Shown: positions 8,984 through 17,698 of the stretch, one piece after another
Numbering within the stretch: the stretch's first letter is position 1
Layout of the letters: each line of letters opens with the position of its first letter
Assembly (NCBI RefSeq): GCF_023074175.1
Contig: NZ_JADPKS010000109.1
Coordinates: forward strand, 1-32,147
Source: Bradyrhizobium sp. 139
GTDB lineage: Bacteria > Pseudomonadota > Alphaproteobacteria > Rhizobiales > Xanthobacteraceae
DNA length: 32,147 nt
Reading direction: 5' to 3'
The notes under the pieces: model-generated
The model's database searches: none
The model's input: only the letters and a program-made list of their open reading frames with translations
Told to the model about the DNA's origin: nothing
Program-made: the position numbers and the translations under genes

Positions 8984-9870
8984 CTGCATCCATCCGGTGC
9001 GTTTGGGAGACCACAAATGCGCTGGTCGACTGCGGCATCCGACCATTGTTTGATCCACGCCATCGCCTTTTCCGACGTCAGACTGGACATGTACGAGCGG
9101 CGCTGTACCGGCGAGACCCGAGAGTTGACGGAAGCCACCACCCTAGCGGAGGACATATCGCTTTCGATGAATGCTGGGCCTCCACTGTCACCGCGGCATA
9201 GGATTGCATCTTCGACGACCGTCGCGGTCGTGATGATACTATTCGGCTCGTGGGGCAGTTCACCCGGCAATGCCGTGATCGGGGAGTTGCCGACCCGGTA
9301 AACGTTGTCGATAGGCCCGGTGCCACTTATGCTGACACACCCAAAACCGGTCAGGCGAAGATACATGCCAACCTTGAGCGCCTTGGGATTCGTGTTCACC
9401 CTTTCGTACGGAACACCCGATACTGGCTTCGTCATCTTGCATAACGCATAGTCGGCACTCGGATCTGCCGGATAGTCAGGGTGGTGGACACAGGTTCCAG
9501 AGTAGGGCACGTCCTCGATCTTGATGGAAGCCTCCTGACCCGCCCCGACACAGTGAGCGGCGGTCAGCAGGGTCTGGGGGCCGATCAGGGTGCTCGTGCA
9601 GCCATGTCCCGCAGATCTTGAATAGAACGATGCGCGCCATTCCGTCGGTTCCGCGACTTCGGCGTTTCCAAGCCGGGGGCCAGCGGAATCCTGTGCCAAT
9701 TCGCCAACCGATTCAAACGAGATACCGCCCGAATTTGGAGGCGTCATTGTCACGGGTCTATCGGTGGCGCAGGCTTGGATCGAAGGGGTTGCAACGGACA
9801 TCATTGCCAGTGACACCGCAATAACGTGCGGGGCCACGCGAAGCATTAGACATGAGACGGAACAATTCAT
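8980..9870 (-). CDS. Secreted S1 trypsin-like serine protease
   Basis: A protein of about 296 residues with a hydrophobic leader ending in SIQAC, so either signal peptidase I cleavage or lipidation is possible. The chymotrypsin-fold triad is visible: His106 in LLTAAHC, Asp140 in SADYALCK and Ser229 in RGDSGGP. Cysteines near these sites suit the usual disulfides. The start is uncertain: the ATG at 9870 and the ATG at 9846 both give a signal peptide and neither has a strong SD. Its stop overlaps the S8 gene start by ATGA, so the two are made together. One protease may activate the other, an inference from coupling. Confidence 0.82.
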   Translation of the reverse strand: MNCSVSCLMLRVAPHVIAVSLAMMSVATPSIQACATDRPVTMTPPNSGGISFESVGELAQDSAGPRLGNAEVAEPTEWRASFYSRSAGHGCTSTLIGPQTLLTAAHCVGAGQEASIKIEDVPYSGTCVHHPDYPADPSADYALCKMTKPVSGVPYERVNTNPKALKVGMYLRLTGFGCVSISGTGPIDNVYRVGNSPITALPGELPHEPNSIITTATVVEDAILCRGDSGGPAFIESDMSSARVVASVNSRVSPVQRRSYMSSLTSEKAMAWIKQWSDAAVDQRICGLPNAPDGCR

Positions 9871-9929
9871 GTGCAATGACGTCGAAATGAAAATTGACTG
9901 ATAGATTGTAGCACACCCGGATGCAATAT

Positions 9930-10345
9930 CTAGTTGCGTTTTGGCGAAGGATGAAGCTCGCCTGACGCACCATTGCACTGGCATTCGTTCAAAGTCGCCA
10001 TACTCTCCTGAGCGCCGTCGCCCAAAGTCACGATGAGATACTGATCGACGGCGGAAACGGCGACAGCCCTTTCACCGACGCTCAAGGCGCCTCACTACCG
10101 ATCTGGGCCCCTTGCCGCCGACCGAGGATACGCCAGCTTTCGTGGCAGGGCCGAAGACAACACTTCCCTTGAGGGTCGGCCGCACGAACCCGTTGGGATC
10201 GAGATCGAGATACCTTAAAGAATTCGGTGTTCGGTACCGTACCGATCATGACGAAAATGCTTCTGATCTGTTCGCTCTTGCTTTCGGGTTTTTCGGTCGA
10301 CCCGACCGACTTCTTCGACGTTTCTTGCCGCTGAAGAACAAGGGG
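9930..10345 (-). pseudogene. Remnant of thioredoxin-reductase-like FAD oxidoreductase (C-terminus)
   Basis: Read on the minus strand with frame changes, this stretch gives IRSIFVMIGTVPNTEFF, then YLDLDPNGFVRPTLKG, then SVGERAVAVSAVDQYLIVT before a TAG stop at 9930. These match in order the C-terminal blocks of TrxB-like proteins (IGxxPNTEWL, LDxNGFV, and AVGEGxxAVxxVHxYL). At least two frame changes lie between the blocks, and the GDVR flavin motif is not recognisable. It is a decayed gene end, not a functional enzyme. The family call is from remembered motifs. Confidence 0.55.
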
Positions 10346-10392
10346 AATTCGTGAGGTCGATCATCGCTTCTCGTGATCAACCCTCACCTCGA

Positions 10393-10740
10393 TCAGCGCC
10401 CCTCACAAACGTCAAGGATCGCTTGAGCAAAAGCCTCCGGCTCTTCCTGAGGAAGATTGTGGCCGGCATTCTTCACAATCCGATGTGCCAGACGATTCGA
10501 GGGACGTCCCGCATGGCACTTCCGTCAGTAACGGGGATGACGCCGTCTGCATCACCATCTAGAGCTATAGCAGGCACGGTGATGACGGGCCGACCGGCCA
10601 GCCGCTCTTGAATGGCCCGGTATTGCGGGTCCCTGTCGACGAGCCCGTAAGCAAGAGCAGGAGACGGCTTACGGCGTACATCCTGAAGACGACGAAGTTG
10701 GCCTTGCCCGACCGTTCTCGGCCCAATCCCAGGCCGCCGT
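10393..10740 (-). pseudogene. Remnant of epoxide-hydrolase-like alpha/beta hydrolase (C-terminus)
   Basis: Minus-strand reading gives YGLVDRDPQYRAIQERLAG, then PVITVPAIALDGDADGV and, after a frame change near 10475, HRIVKNAGHNLPQEEPEAFA to a TGA at 10393. These are the C-terminal blocks of a common alpha/beta hydrolase family: the acid-loop Asp in DGDADGV and the catalytic His in AGHNLPQEEPEAFA. The N-terminal half with the nucleophile cannot be found intact. It lies upstream of the thioredoxin-reductase-like remnant on the same strand, suggesting an old operon that has decayed. Confidence 0.6.
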
Positions 10741-11348
10741 CGACACCGAGCCGTCCTCGTGCACAATGTGATTCCGATAGATGCGCGCGAGATCGGCTGC
10801 AGCGGCGAGCCCCGCAAGTTTGTACTCCTTCGTGATACGATCGATCTCGGAATCGAGGTCGCCGCAGCGATGCATTCCGATCGGATGCAGAGCGATAACA
10901 GGTTGTGCGGCTGGAAACAGCTGTAGATCGCGGCTATGCGCGCAGCTGCATCTCGACTGAAGAGGGAAACTCCGCAAGCGTTCCCTCCCATGTATTGCGG
11001 CTCCGAATATATAACCCCCATCGGCTATCAACGTTGACCCCAGCTCACTGCTCCAAGCCGAAATGGATCCACGCGCTTACAGCACATCAGGCGGGTCCCG
11101 GTTGGGGGTCAAAAGCCGCGCCGATCCACACGCATTGCCTGTCGAAGACCTCGGGCCATAGCAGGGCCGGGGCGCGCCGCCCGTTGGCCGGCATTGGCCG
11201 AGCTGCAATAGCGCGCGCCCGGGTCACACACGCATTGCGGGATGCATTGGGTGTTGCTCAATTCGAGTTGAATGATTGGGCGATCTCATCATAATGCGCA
11301 GTCTTGGGTTTTTGGCGTGGGGTGACGTCCTCGGTTTGGGAGGTGTTC
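10741..11348. other. Gene-poor region upstream of the PQQ-DUF900 gene
   Basis: No intact gene. On the minus strand at about 10750-10870 a short stretch reads like coding sequence (DRITKEYKLAGLAAAADLAR) but has no start or family match, and may belong to the decayed hydrolase region. The last 60 bases should hold the promoter of the PQQ-DUF900 gene; I see no clear box. Nothing else is recognisable. Confidence 0.35.
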
Positions 11349-14231
11349 ATGTACAAATTCATTCTGACGATTTGGGTCGCCATCGCTCTGTGTGCTCCGT
11401 CGATGGTCGAAGCGAGTGATGATCTGTCGCTGATTTCGCAGTCCCCCAAAAATTGGGCGATGCCGAGCGGGGATTACGCCAATACGCGTTATTCGAAGCT
11501 TGATCAGATCAATGCGTCCAACGTGGATCAATTGCAAGTCGCGTGGACGTTCTCGACCGGCGTACTGCGTGGCCATTTGGGCGGGCCTCTCGTCGTTGAT
11601 CACATCATGTATGTCCACACGCCATATCCCAATTTCGTCTATGCGCTCGACCTGACCGACGACAACAGGGTGCTCTGGAAGTATGAGCCGAGGCAGCAGG
11701 GCGTAATTCCGGTGACTTGTTGCGACAATGCGAGCCAAGGCATCGCTTATGGCGACGGCAAGATCTTTCTCTATCAGGCTGATACGACCTTGGTCGCACT
11801 CGATGCCAAAACCGGCAAAGTCGTGTGGTCGGCCGTCAACGGCGATCCCTCGCAAGGTCAAGCGGCAAATTCGGCGCCGTTTGTTGTCAAGGATAAGGTG
11901 CTTGTCGGTCTGTCTGGCGGTGACTTCGGCGTGCGGTGTCACGTCACGGCCTATGACTTGAAGTCTGGCAAACAAATCTGGCGGGCGTTTTCGACCGGAC
12001 CGGATACCGACATCCTGTTCGACCCCGAAAAAACCACTGAGCTGGAAAAGCCGGTCGGTCTGAACTCCAGTCTGAAGACCTGGCCAGGGGATCAGTGGCG
12101 CACCGGCGGCGCCTGCGCATCGGGATGGATGTCATTCGATCCCGCTCTCGATCTTGTCTATTACGGGACGGGGAAGCCCTCGAACGGAAAAGCCAGGCAG
12201 CGTCCAGGGGATAACAAATGGTCAACGGCGATCTTCGCGCGAAATCCCGACACCGGTCTCGCCAAATGGGTGTATCAACTGACGCCACATAACGAATGGG
12301 CGTATGATGGCACGAGCGAGATGATCCTCAGCGACCGAACGGTTGGAGGCACTCAGCGTCGCCTTATTAATCATTTCGACAGCAATGGCCTGGCCTACGC
12401 GTTCGATCGCGCGACCGGAGAGCTGCTCAGCGCAGAAAAGTATGACGCGTCGGTCAACTGGACAGTCGGCGTCGATATGAACAAAAGCTCACCCACCTAT
12501 GGGCGTCCCAGCATTGTCGATCAATATTCGACAGATCAGGCAGGCGCAGACCACAATAGCAAGGGCATCTGCCCTTCGACCTTTGGAGCCAAGGGCGAGC
12601 AGCCGGCGGCGTATTCACCCGATACGCATTTGTTCTACGTGCCGTCTTCGCACATTTGCATGGACTATGAGCCATTCAATGTCAGCTACACGTCCGGACA
12701 GCCTTACACTGGAGCCACGATCTCGACCTATCCGCCGTCTGGTCAGACGAATATGGGAAGCCTCGTCGCCTGGGACGGTACCTCGAGCAAGATCGTTTGG
12801 TCGAACAAGGAGCAGTTCTCCGTCGAGTCAGGCGTGCTCGCGACTGCAGGCGGCGTGGTGTTCTACGGGACGCTCGAGGGCTACTTCAAGGCGGTCGACG
12901 CCAAGTCCGGGAAGGAGCTGTACCGGTTCAAATCGCCCTCCGGAATCGTTGGCAATGTCACGACCTACGAGCAGAACGGAAGGCAATATCTGGCCGTTCT
13001 GTCCGGCGTAGGTGGGCGTGCTGCAGCCGCTCAGTCGATCGGGACGGCCGATCCGAGCGGAGGTCTCGGAGCGGTCGGTGGTGGGCAATTGGCAAAATAC
13101 ACGGCGCAGGGCGGCACCATGACTGTCTTCACGCTGCCGCAAGGTGCGCTCGCAGGCGCGGGGCAAGCCTCGCTTCCCGATGGCGTCAAGTCTCTCCAGC
13201 CGGTGTACTATGCGACTGACCGCGTTGTGACCGACGGCGCGCTGACAGCGACTTCGTTCACCTCGGAACGATACGAAAATTCGGACCCGTCCAACCTGAA
13301 ATATGGTTTGGCGATCGTCAGCATCCCGGAAAAGCATGTTTTCGGCCGCGTGGATCGGCCGTTTGATATCTCGCAGGCGCTCTATCAGCCCTGGAACATC
13401 TGGAAGCTGCTCGTCGACAAGGAGAGTGATCGCGAGCATTTCCGTATGCGAGGCATCGCGCCTCTGGGTGAGCGGCAATTCGTTGAGGCGCTGCGCACGC
13501 GCACCGAGACGGGCGGGATCCTGCTGTTCGTTCATGGTTTCGGGACAACATTCGAATACGCGGTGTTCAAGGCCGCGCAGATGGCCTTTGACGCCAATTT
13601 CAAGGGGCAAGTTGTCGTTTTCTCATGGCCGTCACTCGGGGACCTCAACCCAGTCGCTTACATTCACGACCAGGTCGCGGCAGATACATCCAGCACGGAT
13701 CTGGAGCGGCTTTTCCAGCTTCTGAAGGAAGTCTCCGGAAAGCACCTGTATATCGTGGCCCATAGTCTTGGTAACAAGCTCGTCCTTGAAACGCTTGGAA
13801 TGGCCAAGACGAAGAACATCAACCTGAACATATCGGAACTGGTGATGGCAGCTCCGGACGTCGACCACATCAAATATAATCAGTTGGCCAAATCCATCAA
13901 ATCCGTTGCAGGCAACATGACGATGTATGCCTCGTCTGCAGATAAGGCTCTGCTCGCATCCGGCAAATTGTCGCTCACTACCCGAGCCGGATATATTGGG
14001 GCCGACGGCCAGCCCAATCTTTGCGTGGGGGTTGAGGCCATCGACGTCACCGCGGTTGGTGACGACATGCTTCAGATCAACCATGACACCTCGACTGCAA
14101 GCCGGATGGTGCTCGAGGATATCAGCGAGCTACTCAGCTCCGATGTTCATCGATTGCCCGATGAACGGATCAGGATCCTGAAGTCAAACCTCGGCAAGGA
14201 GTCGATCAAATATTGGTACTACCCGCACTGA
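11349..14231 (+). CDS. PQQ-dehydrogenase-like propeller fused to DUF900 serine hydrolase
   Basis: A 960-aa exported protein; signal peptide at residues 1-22, SD GGGAGG before the ATG. Residues about 30-600 align throughout with methanol-dehydrogenase alpha subunits: the vicinal Cys pair (VTCCDNASQG), RPGDNKW, HICMDYEPF and GLGAVGGG are kept. Several active-site positions differ: SGGDFGVR where MxaF has the Glu calcium ligand, GTGKP for GTGNP, WAYDG for WDxxG, and DSNG for DRNG. There is no haem motif. Residues about 616-915 are a full DUF900 alpha/beta hydrolase: VYYATDR, LLFVHGF, VFSWPS, nucleophile Ser806 in AHSLGN, Asp837 in APDVD and a possible catalytic His912. No frame break lies between the halves, so the fusion looks real. 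The hydrolase may be the active part; the substrate is unknown. Confidence 0.82.
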   Translation: MYKFILTIWVAIALCAPSMVEASDDLSLISQSPKNWAMPSGDYANTRYSKLDQINASNVDQLQVAWTFSTGVLRGHLGGPLVVDHIMYVHTPYPNFVYALDLTDDNRVLWKYEPRQQGVIPVTCCDNASQGIAYGDGKIFLYQADTTLVALDAKTGKVVWSAVNGDPSQGQAANSAPFVVKDKVLVGLSGGDFGVRCHVTAYDLKSGKQIWRAFSTGPDTDILFDPEKTTELEKPVGLNSSLKTWPGDQWRTGGACASGWMSFDPALDLVYYGTGKPSNGKARQRPGDNKWSTAIFARNPDTGLAKWVYQLTPHNEWAYDGTSEMILSDRTVGGTQRRLINHFDSNGLAYAFDRATGELLSAEKYDASVNWTVGVDMNKSSPTYGRPSIVDQYSTDQAGADHNSKGICPSTFGAKGEQPAAYSPDTHLFYVPSSHICMDYEPFNVSYTSGQPYTGATISTYPPSGQTNMGSLVAWDGTSSKIVWSNKEQFSVESGVLATAGGVVFYGTLEGYFKAVDAKSGKELYRFKSPSGIVGNVTTYEQNGRQYLAVLSGVGGRAAAAQSIGTADPSGGLGAVGGGQLAKYTAQGGTMTVFTLPQGALAGAGQASLPDGVKSLQPVYYATDRVVTDGALTATSFTSERYENSDPSNLKYGLAIVSIPEKHVFGRVDRPFDISQALYQPWNIWKLLVDKESDREHFRMRGIAPLGERQFVEALRTRTETGGILLFVHGFGTTFEYAVFKAAQMAFDANFKGQVVVFSWPSLGDLNPVAYIHDQVAADTSSTDLERLFQLLKEVSGKHLYIVAHSLGNKLVLETLGMAKTKNINLNISELVMAAPDVDHIKYNQLAKSIKSVAGNMTMYASSADKALLASGKLSLTTRAGYIGADGQPNLCVGVEAIDVTAVGDDMLQINHDTSTASRMVLEDISELLSSDVHRLPDERIRILKSNLGKESIKYWYYPH

Positions 14232-14521
14232 GGGAATTGCCGTTCTGAACGCTGGCCGGCAGCCGTCTTCCTTCTGGCGTCTGGGGCGCTGCGAACAAGA
14301 GGTATCAACGGCCGGTGGCCGATCCCCTTCCAGATCACCTTCGAGCAAAGCTGGCAGCATCGACCTTTGAAGCTCGACCGTTCTGACTTCATGCGCGAAA
14401 AGCCCGAAAAACAAGGATTCCTGAATGGGCCGGCTCGAATTTGTGACCACCGCTGTGTACCACCGGTTCGGCGATTCTCACCGTCAATCTCGGCCGATTT
14501 CGAGGGATCCTGAAACCGCTC

Positions 14522-15577
14522 TCAAGCCTGGGCGTACTCCTGCCTTCGCCTATCCCGCAATCTCTCCAAAAGCGATGGCGGGCGATCGCTGGATATCAGC
14601 TTGTCGACGAATTCCCGCTCCGAATCGTCGACCCCATAGACGTACTTGACGGCCTGCTTGACGACCTGGGCATTGACCTCCTGGACCAAGTCTTTGGCCG
14701 GCTTGGTCTTGAAACTCCGCTCCAATTCTTCGGTATTGGTGGCCAGGAACAGGCGATGAGGGCCGATGGGCAAGGTCAGATAGCAGTTGGCATCGCTGAA
14801 CGTCTTGGACATGTTCAGAGGTCTGTCAGACGAAAGGAACGAGGGTTCGTCATCCGGCGTGGTCACGACCGACCAGCGCATTCCGTTTAGTGCCTGGCCG
14901 ATTCCTTCATGATGCATCAGTTCGGGCGCGACATTCATGACCCACCGGCCCATGTGCTCGGGATCCTGCTTCTCGATCAACTCTTCGATCGTCTCGGGAT
15001 CGTCCGGCTCGCGGTTGGCAGTATATTTCTGCTTCAGCAGCGGAAGGTCTCGCTTCCAGTCGTCTTCAAGCATCTCGGTGAGAACGACCAAACCCTCGGG
15101 CATCCGGGTCATGAGCGTGTCAGGAAGATCGACCAAACCGAAGTCTGCTCGGCATCTTTCTTCACCTGGTCGACGTCGGCCTCGATCATATCCAGCGCTT
15201 TCGCCGCGAAGTTGTCGACGGGGCTCATGAACTTGTCCTCGACCTGTTGCGCGATCGATTTTGTAACGCCTTTCTTTTCGTACAGCCCGTCCTGAAAACC
15301 CGTCTGCTTCGGGTAGACGCGCTGGTGATGGATCTTCTTGTGGGGGCGACTGACTCGCAGATCCTGCCGTCGTTCCGGCCCAGCGTCTTGAGTAGAACTG
15401 CGGAACGTAATGATGCCGCATCGATTGTTGGGCTGCTCCGCGCAGCCAGATCATATTGGGGCAGACCGCCTCCGTTTCCGAGGTGCAAGGCTGGATGTAC
15501 GGATGGTCGCAGTAGCCACACACCACGGCCCGCGTCCGCGGCGACAAGGCCGGCGGCATGACATCATCGTCGCTCAT
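14522..15577 (-). pseudogene. DUF4238 family protein, broken by three one-base deletions
   Basis: The DUF4238 hallmark HHYVPQFYSRRWAG is encoded just inside an ATG at 15421, and the C-terminal 200 residues (from LMTRMPEGLVV) are in the same frame. In between, the reading must shift three times: near 15379 (to reach NDGRICE), near 15355 (to reach SRPHKKIHHQRVYPKQ) and near 15123 (back to the first frame). Each is explained by one missing base, and three losses restore the frame, giving about 300 residues. A longer start at 15577 adds a Cys-rich stretch (VCGYCDHPYIQPC) that could be a zinc ribbon or a separate small ORF; it overlaps the upstream gene by 14 nt. DUF4238 has no known function, though it is often found in accessory islands. 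Confidence 0.72.
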
Positions 15578-16295
15578 TTGCGTAGGCAATCGTTTGCAAT
15601 GCCTTGTTCGCGTCGCCTCGCCCCTGATAGACGCCCAGCAAGTCGCCTTCTTCCTCGATCGTTTCGATGCGAAAAAGCGTCCAGCGTTTGTCCTTGCCCT
15701 GCACGATACGGAAGGCGCGCCCGTTGCGACGGCAATAGAATGCGGCGGAGCGATCGATCGGGGTCCAACCACAATCGGCTCCGGAGAGGAAGCGCTGTTC
15801 GAGCTTTGCCCGCTCCTCTTCTTTCAGCTTGCGATATCGCTCCTCCTGCTCTCGCCGGAGCCTCTCGTCCTCCCGCTCCAAATGCTCCTGAAGCATTCCT
15901 ATGATAGCACGCATCTCCGTACCCTGCGCTTTTTCAGCGAGATACAGCGCCAGGCAACTACCTTTGAGGTCTTCGCCGGGATAGCTCGTGTAGGGCTCCT
16001 CCCACATCGCGCGTAGACGCTGCTCCACGTCTGTCTTGGTCAGCGGCGGACCTGGCAAATTATTAAGAGAGGCGAGTAGGTCTTCAATCGGGATCCAGCA
16101 CGGAGCAGCAGCCTTTGCCACCTCCTCACGTTCAGCTTCCCACTTGCTCCAGATCGAGCCCGCCCGATCAATCGCATTCACGATGTCCCGGGCAAGTTTG
16201 TGCACGCTGTGGGGATCTCGCAGATGCCGCAGCGATGGACTTTTCACGTAATCGAAGAGCAGCGACGCCACGGCATAATGGCGGTCGGAGTTCAT
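15564..16295 (-). CDS. Hypothetical protein with central coiled coil
   Basis: A 243-aa cytoplasmic protein with no family I can name. The ATG at 16295 has the SD GGGGGAGG directly upstream. Residues about 145-180 form a strongly charged Glu/Arg/Lys coiled coil (EREDERLRREQEERYRKLKE). The C-terminal 70 residues contain CGWTPIDRSAAFYCRRNGRA and may be a small separate fold. It lies upstream of the broken DUF4238 gene on the same strand with overlapping ends, so the two probably formed an operon. Unlike its neighbour, this gene is intact. Confidence 0.65.
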   Translation of the reverse strand: MNSDRHYAVASLLFDYVKSPSLRHLRDPHSVHKLARDIVNAIDRAGSIWSKWEAEREEVAKAAAPCWIPIEDLLASLNNLPGPPLTKTDVEQRLRAMWEEPYTSYPGEDLKGSCLALYLAEKAQGTEMRAIIGMLQEHLEREDERLRREQEERYRKLKEEERAKLEQRFLSGADCGWTPIDRSAAFYCRRNGRAFRIVQGKDKRWTLFRIETIEEEGDLLGVYQGRGDANKALQTIAYANERR

Positions 16296-16372
16296 GCGGG
16301 CCTCCCCCGGTTGGTAGGCTCGCCATGCTATCAACTAGAACGCAATTGGGCGAATCAGAGGCTGCAGTGGGA

Positions 16373-16532
16373 CTAAGGATTCGGCCGAACCTCCTGGGAT
16401 AGATCCATTTGCAGGTCCTCACGCAGCCCCTTCATGTTGCGGTTGTTGGTAGTGCCGCTATCGGGCTCTACCCGGAGCAGCTCCTGGAAGTCGATCGCTT
16501 TGAGGGTGTCCTGAGCAAGCCCTTGGCCGCAG
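16373..16532 (-). pseudogene. Fragment of SOS-response-associated peptidase (SRAP/YedK-like)
   Basis: Minus-strand reading gives DFQELLRVEPDSGTTNNRN followed by unrelated residues and a TAG. SRAP proteins of alphaproteobacteria carry a closely similar block (VDFKELLRxEPDSGTTNIRN) in their middle. The N-terminal catalytic Cys region and everything after NNRN are missing, so this is a short relic of about 40 residues. SRAP proteins bind abasic sites in DNA. The match is from memory but is long and specific. Confidence 0.55.
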
Positions 16533-16569
16533 CCATAAATTGCGCCCGCCGGCGAAAAAGGGCTTCCCG

Positions 16570-16959
16570 GTGGGGACTGTCCAAGTAAGACACAACATCA
16601 TAGAAATCGATATCCACTACAAAGAGCCGGATTATCCGGTTGCGAAGTATCTTGCGCCTTTGCCCTCGCATCGAGAGATCGAGTGCCTGCGGCTCACAGC
16701 TCTCGATATAAAGGGGCGTGATGGAGCAATAGTCGCGCGACCAATTTTGATGGTCAAAGTTGGAGCAGACGCAGATCATCCGATGCAAATTGATCAATCG
16801 ATAGAAATTTACAAAACCATTTCGGATTTTCTTGCGCGGTTAGAAGAATACGATTCTGCATTCATGGAACTGGCCTTCAAGGAAGAGCCTCAACTCCATG
16901 AGTATGACGAAATGAGAGCGATCGTCCTGAAGCATTGGCAAGGGTACGCTCCTCGATAA
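16570..16959 (+). CDS. Hypothetical protein
   Basis: An ORF of about 129 codons with balanced, plausible coding sequence (IIEIDIHYKEPDYPVAKY, then QSIEIYKTISDFLARLEEYDSAFMEL), acidic in its C-terminal half. There is no signal peptide and no recognised motif. The start is unclear: GTG at 16570 and TTG at 16540 are both in frame, and neither has a visible SD. The upstream sequence belongs to the SRAP relic on the other strand. The gene may have lost its original 5' end. Confidence 0.4.
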   Translation: MGTVQVRHNIIEIDIHYKEPDYPVAKYLAPLPSHREIECLRLTALDIKGRDGAIVARPILMVKVGADADHPMQIDQSIEIYKTISDFLARLEEYDSAFMELAFKEEPQLHEYDEMRAIVLKHWQGYAPR

Positions 16960-16992
16960 AGCTAAGAAGCCCATCGGCGTGCCATTGCGCGA

Positions 16993-17222
16993 TCAAGCTT
17001 CGTGCCACATCATCTTGAGGCCAGCCGCAGCAGTGCTCCGGCAGTCGGGCCGGATCTCTGTATGGTGGTCGTTCAAGAGGGCCTCGCAGTACTCCTGCGG
17101 AAGATCCGCGTCTGGGGCCAATCCGGGCACTGGCGGCACGTTCCTGCCGACGAGAGCGGCCATCTTCCATCTGCTTGGGAGTGGGCGTTCGCCAGCTGCG
17201 GGTCGATCCGTCTTATCTCCAT
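16993..17222 (-). pseudogene. Small hypothetical gene with one-base frame break
   Basis: Two overlapping minus-strand frames together make a plausible 76-residue protein. From the ATG at 17222 they read MEIRRIDPQLANAHSQADG. After adding one base near 17165 they continue MAALVGRNVPPVPGLAP, then LPQEYCEALLNDHH, then TAAAGLKMMWHEA and a stop at 16993. Codon use in both halves is convincing, and the region length is one base short of a multiple of three. The family was not recognised. The frame break resembles those in nearby genes. Confidence 0.4.
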
Positions 17223-17698
17223 CGAACGTAGCAAGAACGATAGCTCGCGTCTAAAAAGTTTAACGCGGCCGCTCGCCTGATCAGCAATACCGCATCAACG
17301 ATGAATCAAGTTTCCAAAGCGGACAATCCATAGATCGTTGACTGCCGCAGACTGCTGGGCAATTCTGCGGTGCTGATCGCTGCGGTAGTCCACTATGTAG
17401 TCGTCAGAGTAGTCGTAACCCGCCGAACGGCGTTGTTTCATCGAGGTAATTGGCGTCGTGGGCGAAAAGGGCCCGCGGAGTCCCTCCCTCTCCGCCACTG
17501 ATTTCCATAACTTTTTGCTTGAGCAACTGAGTTCCCTTTCAGCCCAGTCTTCCAGCAGGGCCGGATGGCCTGTTGCTTTGGTCGTGGCCTGACTTGTCAT
17601 GTCGTGGTTCTGCAGACGACGAGAAGTCTGCGGACGGGCCTGTGTTCCCTGTCCGAGCAGGCTCCAATGCCGAGTAAACACAAACACCAGAACCAGCG
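17223..17698. other. Gene-poor region before vsr
   Basis: No confident gene. A minus-strand ORF at 17295-17600 ends in NDLWIVRFGNLIHR and has some protein-like sequence (DYSDDYIVDYRSDQHRR), but its first half is better coding in another frame (MEISGGEGGTPRALFAHDAN). It may be another damaged gene. No SD or promoter for vsr stands out. Confidence 0.3.

Noticed and set aside
10112..10354. Plus-strand 80-residue ORF
   Set aside because: The opposite strand carries thioredoxin-reductase-like blocks, which explains the open frame.
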